Position numbers and translations under genes: made by a program
Shown: piece by piece, positions 62,355 to 64,000 of the stretch
How positions within the stretch are numbered: position 1 is the first letter of the stretch
Layout of the letters: each line of letters opens with the position of its first letter
Origin: Sphingopyxis sp. H115
GTDB lineage: Bacteria; Pseudomonadota; Alphaproteobacteria; Sphingomonadales; Sphingomonadaceae
Assembly (NCBI RefSeq): GCF_001468465.1
Contig: NZ_LNSA01000006.1
Location: 98,452 to 162,451 of the forward strand
Length of the DNA: 64,000 nt
Reading direction: 5' to 3'
The notes under the pieces: model-generated
Databases searched by the model: none
Told to the model about the DNA's origin: nothing
What the model saw: the letters and a program-made list of their open reading frames with translations, nothing else

Positions 62355-63416
62355 GTGAAGCCGACCGAACAAAGCTGGCCGATGGCCGCCGACCTGTACG
62401 GCGAGATGCAGCTCGAAGTGCATCCGCCCGCGCGGCGGCGCGCGCGCGACTATCTGCCCGGCGCGCTCGTCACCGCCATCGCCGCGCTCGCTGCGGCGTG
62501 GCTCGCCGATCATTATGCGGCGCCGATCGTCCTGATGGGCTTGCTGATCGGCCTCGCCCTGTCGTTCCTGTCGCAGGACCGGCGCACCCATGCCGGGCTC
62601 GATCTGATGTCGCAAACCGCGCTGCGCATCGGCATCGTGCTCGTAGGCGCGCGGATCACCGCCGAACAGTTGGCCGAATTGGGACCGCTGCCCTTTGCGC
62701 TGCTCGTCCTCATCATGCTCGTGGTGATCGTCGTGACCGTCGCCAGCGCGCGCCTGTTCGCGCAGGACCGCCACGCCGCGCTGCTCGCCGGCGGCGCGAC
62801 CGCGATCTGCGGCGCGTCTGCGGCGCTCGCGCTCTATTCGCTGATCGGCGACAAGCGTGTCGACCAGGCGCGCTTCACGCTGACGCTCGTCGGCATCACC
62901 GTTGCCAGCGCGCTCGCGATGACGCTCTATCCGGTCCTCGCGGCGCAGTTCGGGCTGACCGATGCACAGGCGGGCTTCCTGATCGGCGCGTCGATCCACG
63001 ATGTCGCACAAGCGATCGGCGGCGGCTTTTCCTTCTCGCCGCAAGCGGGCGAGGTCGCGACGATCGTCAAGCTGACGCGCGTCGCGCTGCTCGCGCCGAT
63101 GCTGATGCTCGTCGCGCTCTGGCTCGGACGGAGCGGCGAGCGTGACGGCAAGACGCGCATCCCGCTGCGCCTGCCCTGGTTCATCCTCGGCTTTCTCGCC
63201 GTTGCCGCGGCGAATTCGCTGGTCGCGATCCCCCGGCAAGCGCAGGACGCCGCCGCCGGCGGCGCGCAGGCGCTGCTGCTGCTCGCGATCGTCGCGACGG
63301 CGATGAAGGCACGGCTGCACCTGCTGCTCGATCAGGGATGGCGGAGTTTCGCGCCGATTATCGTCGCGACGCTGACCAGCTTTCTGCTTTCCTTCGCCGC
63401 CGCACTCAGCCTGTGA
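62355..63416 (+). CDS. yeiH: YeiH-family (UPF0324) membrane protein, putative sulfate exporter
   Basis: The 353-aa protein has about ten membrane segments after a 35-residue cytoplasmic N-terminus. YeiH motifs are HYAAPIVLMGLLIGLALSFL, RIGIVLVGARITAEQLAELG, AALLAGGATAICGASAALAL and FLIGASIHDVAQAIGGGFSF. Length equals E. coli YeiH (349). The GTG at 62355 is preceded by GAGGG at six bases. Members are annotated as putative sulfate exporters, but transport activity is poorly established. It is the first gene past the element, in apparently ancestral chromosome. Confidence 0.9.
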   Translation: MKPTEQSWPMAADLYGEMQLEVHPPARRRARDYLPGALVTAIAALAAAWLADHYAAPIVLMGLLIGLALSFLSQDRRTHAGLDLMSQTALRIGIVLVGARITAEQLAELGPLPFALLVLIMLVVIVVTVASARLFAQDRHAALLAGGATAICGASAALALYSLIGDKRVDQARFTLTLVGITVASALAMTLYPVLAAQFGLTDAQAGFLIGASIHDVAQAIGGGFSFSPQAGEVATIVKLTRVALLAPMLMLVALWLGRSGERDGKTRIPLRLPWFILGFLAVAAANSLVAIPRQAQDAAAGGAQALLLLAIVATAMKARLHLLLDQGWRSFAPIIVATLTSFLLSFAAALSL

Positions 63417-63447
63417 CGCCGTGACGCCAAGCTAAAGATCTGGAATA

Positions 63448-64000
63448 TCACCCTTTAGGGAGTGCCCAGCTAACGGTCAGCTGCGTCGCCCGGCGGGGGA
63501 TGTCGAGCTTCGCCTCGCTGAAATTGACCTTTTCATTGGGCGGCAGCATCCGCACCGGCGGCTTGATCGTCCAGCTATAGACGATCGTGCCCTGCGCATC
63601 GCGCAATTCGGCAAGGATCGGCGGAACGCGCTGTTCGCGGTCGGTCGGGTTGATGATCACCCCCGACGCGGCGAAATAGATGGTGCCGTCGGCCAGCTCG
63701 CGATGATCCTGATTGGGCGGCAGTTCAATGACAAGGTCGGGTTCGGCGGTCGTGCCGGGCAGGCCCAGCCCCTGCGCCCAACCGGGAAGCCCGAAATAGA
63801 CGAGGCCCGCGGTCGCGCCGAGCATCAACACCGCGGCCGCCGCGGCGATCGCCGTCCAGCGCTTCGCCGGATTGCGGCGCGGGCGGCGGAACGGCAGCGG
63901 CGCTTCGTCGTCCGCCGGAACGACGCGCGGCGCGGGTTCGGTAGCAAAGCTTCGCGGTGCGGGCGCGGGATCGGGCCGATCGAAATAGGCGGTGGCGGGC
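63448..64000 (-). CDS. Membrane-anchored protein, truncated by the window end (DUF3426-like)
   Basis: The frame is open to base 64000 and its start lies beyond. From the visible part: an acidic, Pro-rich cytoplasmic stretch (DRPDPAPAPRSFATEPAPRV), a basic motif (PFRRPRRNPAKRW), a single membrane helix (TAIAAAAAVLMLGATAGLVY), then an extracytoplasmic domain with GTIYFAASGVIINPTDREQR, VPPILAELRDAQGTIVYSWT and LPPNEKVNFSEAKLDIPRRA. This beta-sandwich-like C-terminus after one helix fits proteins with an N-terminal MJ0042-type zinc ribbon and DUF3426. The zinc ribbon, if present, is outside the window. Confidence 0.65.
   Translation of the reverse strand, partial: PATAYFDRPDPAPAPRSFATEPAPRVVPADDEAPLPFRRPRRNPAKRWTAIAAAAAVLMLGATAGLVYFGLPGWAQGLGLPGTTAEPDLVIELPPNQDHRELADGTIYFAASGVIINPTDREQRVPPILAELRDAQGTIVYSWTIKPPVRMLPPNEKVNFSEAKLDIPRRATQLTVSWALPKG

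Overview
The window looks like chromosome of a GC-rich alphaproteobacterium of the Sphingomonadaceae (Sphingopyxis/Novosphingobium-like). I infer this from overall protein character, dense GC-rich coding, a D-mannonate dehydratase very close to the Novosphingobium enzyme, a TonB-receptor polysaccharide locus, and compact flagellar proteins. No database was searched, so all family calls rest on recalled motifs, lengths and context.

Region 1 (1-14089) is a flagellar cluster. motA and the start of motB lie on the minus strand, preceded by the flgBCDEFGHIJKL operon, also minus. Divergent from flgB are flgA, flgM, a flgN-like gene, a lytic transglycosylase, flhA and fliA on the plus strand. Three near-consensus sigma-54 promoters (upstream of flgB, flgA and the transglycosylase) and two sigma-28-like promoters (upstream of motA and flgM) give a readable hierarchy: sigma-54 makes basal body, hook and FliA; FliA then drives motor and FlgM. 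FlgD, FlgE and FlgJ are unusually short and FlgH lacks a lipidation cysteine.

Region 2 (14108-16012) has a MarR-like regulator and a minus-strand trio: a LuxR-type regulator with a C-terminal membrane anchor, and two unknown genes.

Region 3 (16186-25823) is a polysaccharide utilisation locus. A FadR-type GntR regulator, a DUF4861 protein and ManD (minus) stand opposite a GH105 hydrolase, a TonB-dependent receptor and two tandem alginate-lyase-family proteins (plus). It probably handles a uronate-containing polymer.

Region 4 (25820-28623) pairs an acyl-CoA dehydrogenase resembling methylsuccinyl-CoA dehydrogenase with a class III CoA-transferase resembling mesaconyl-CoA C1-C4 transferase. 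Region 5 (28972-34387) is a periplasmic molybdenum aldehyde oxidoreductase operon, paoABC-paoD, with an opposing MocA-like gene. Region 6 (34426-37079) is an arsenic operon, arsR-arsC-acr3-arsH, with two matching operator palindromes. A LysR regulator and a divergent isochorismatase-family hydrolase follow.

Region 7 (about 38930-49994) is accessory and partly AT-rich. A giant autotransporter (2058 aa) is followed, across a strong terminator, by a methyltransferase with the architecture of the rickettsial protein-lysine methyltransferases that modify the autotransporter OmpB. Two related small winged-helix (SARP-like) regulators flank the pair, and a decayed IS481-type transposase lies beside the methyltransferase. 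This is my best candidate for an undescribed system: a dedicated autotransporter-methylation module.

Region 8 (about 50000-62248) looks like an integrative mobilizable element at a tRNA-Arg(CCG) gene. It has two exonuclease-like proteins, a MobA/MobL-type relaxase, three tightly coupled unknown genes, a ParB-like protein and a large serine recombinase whose reading frame ends inside the tRNA gene. No type IV secretion genes are seen. Beyond the tRNA, core-like sequence resumes with a YeiH-family transporter and a truncated membrane-anchored protein.
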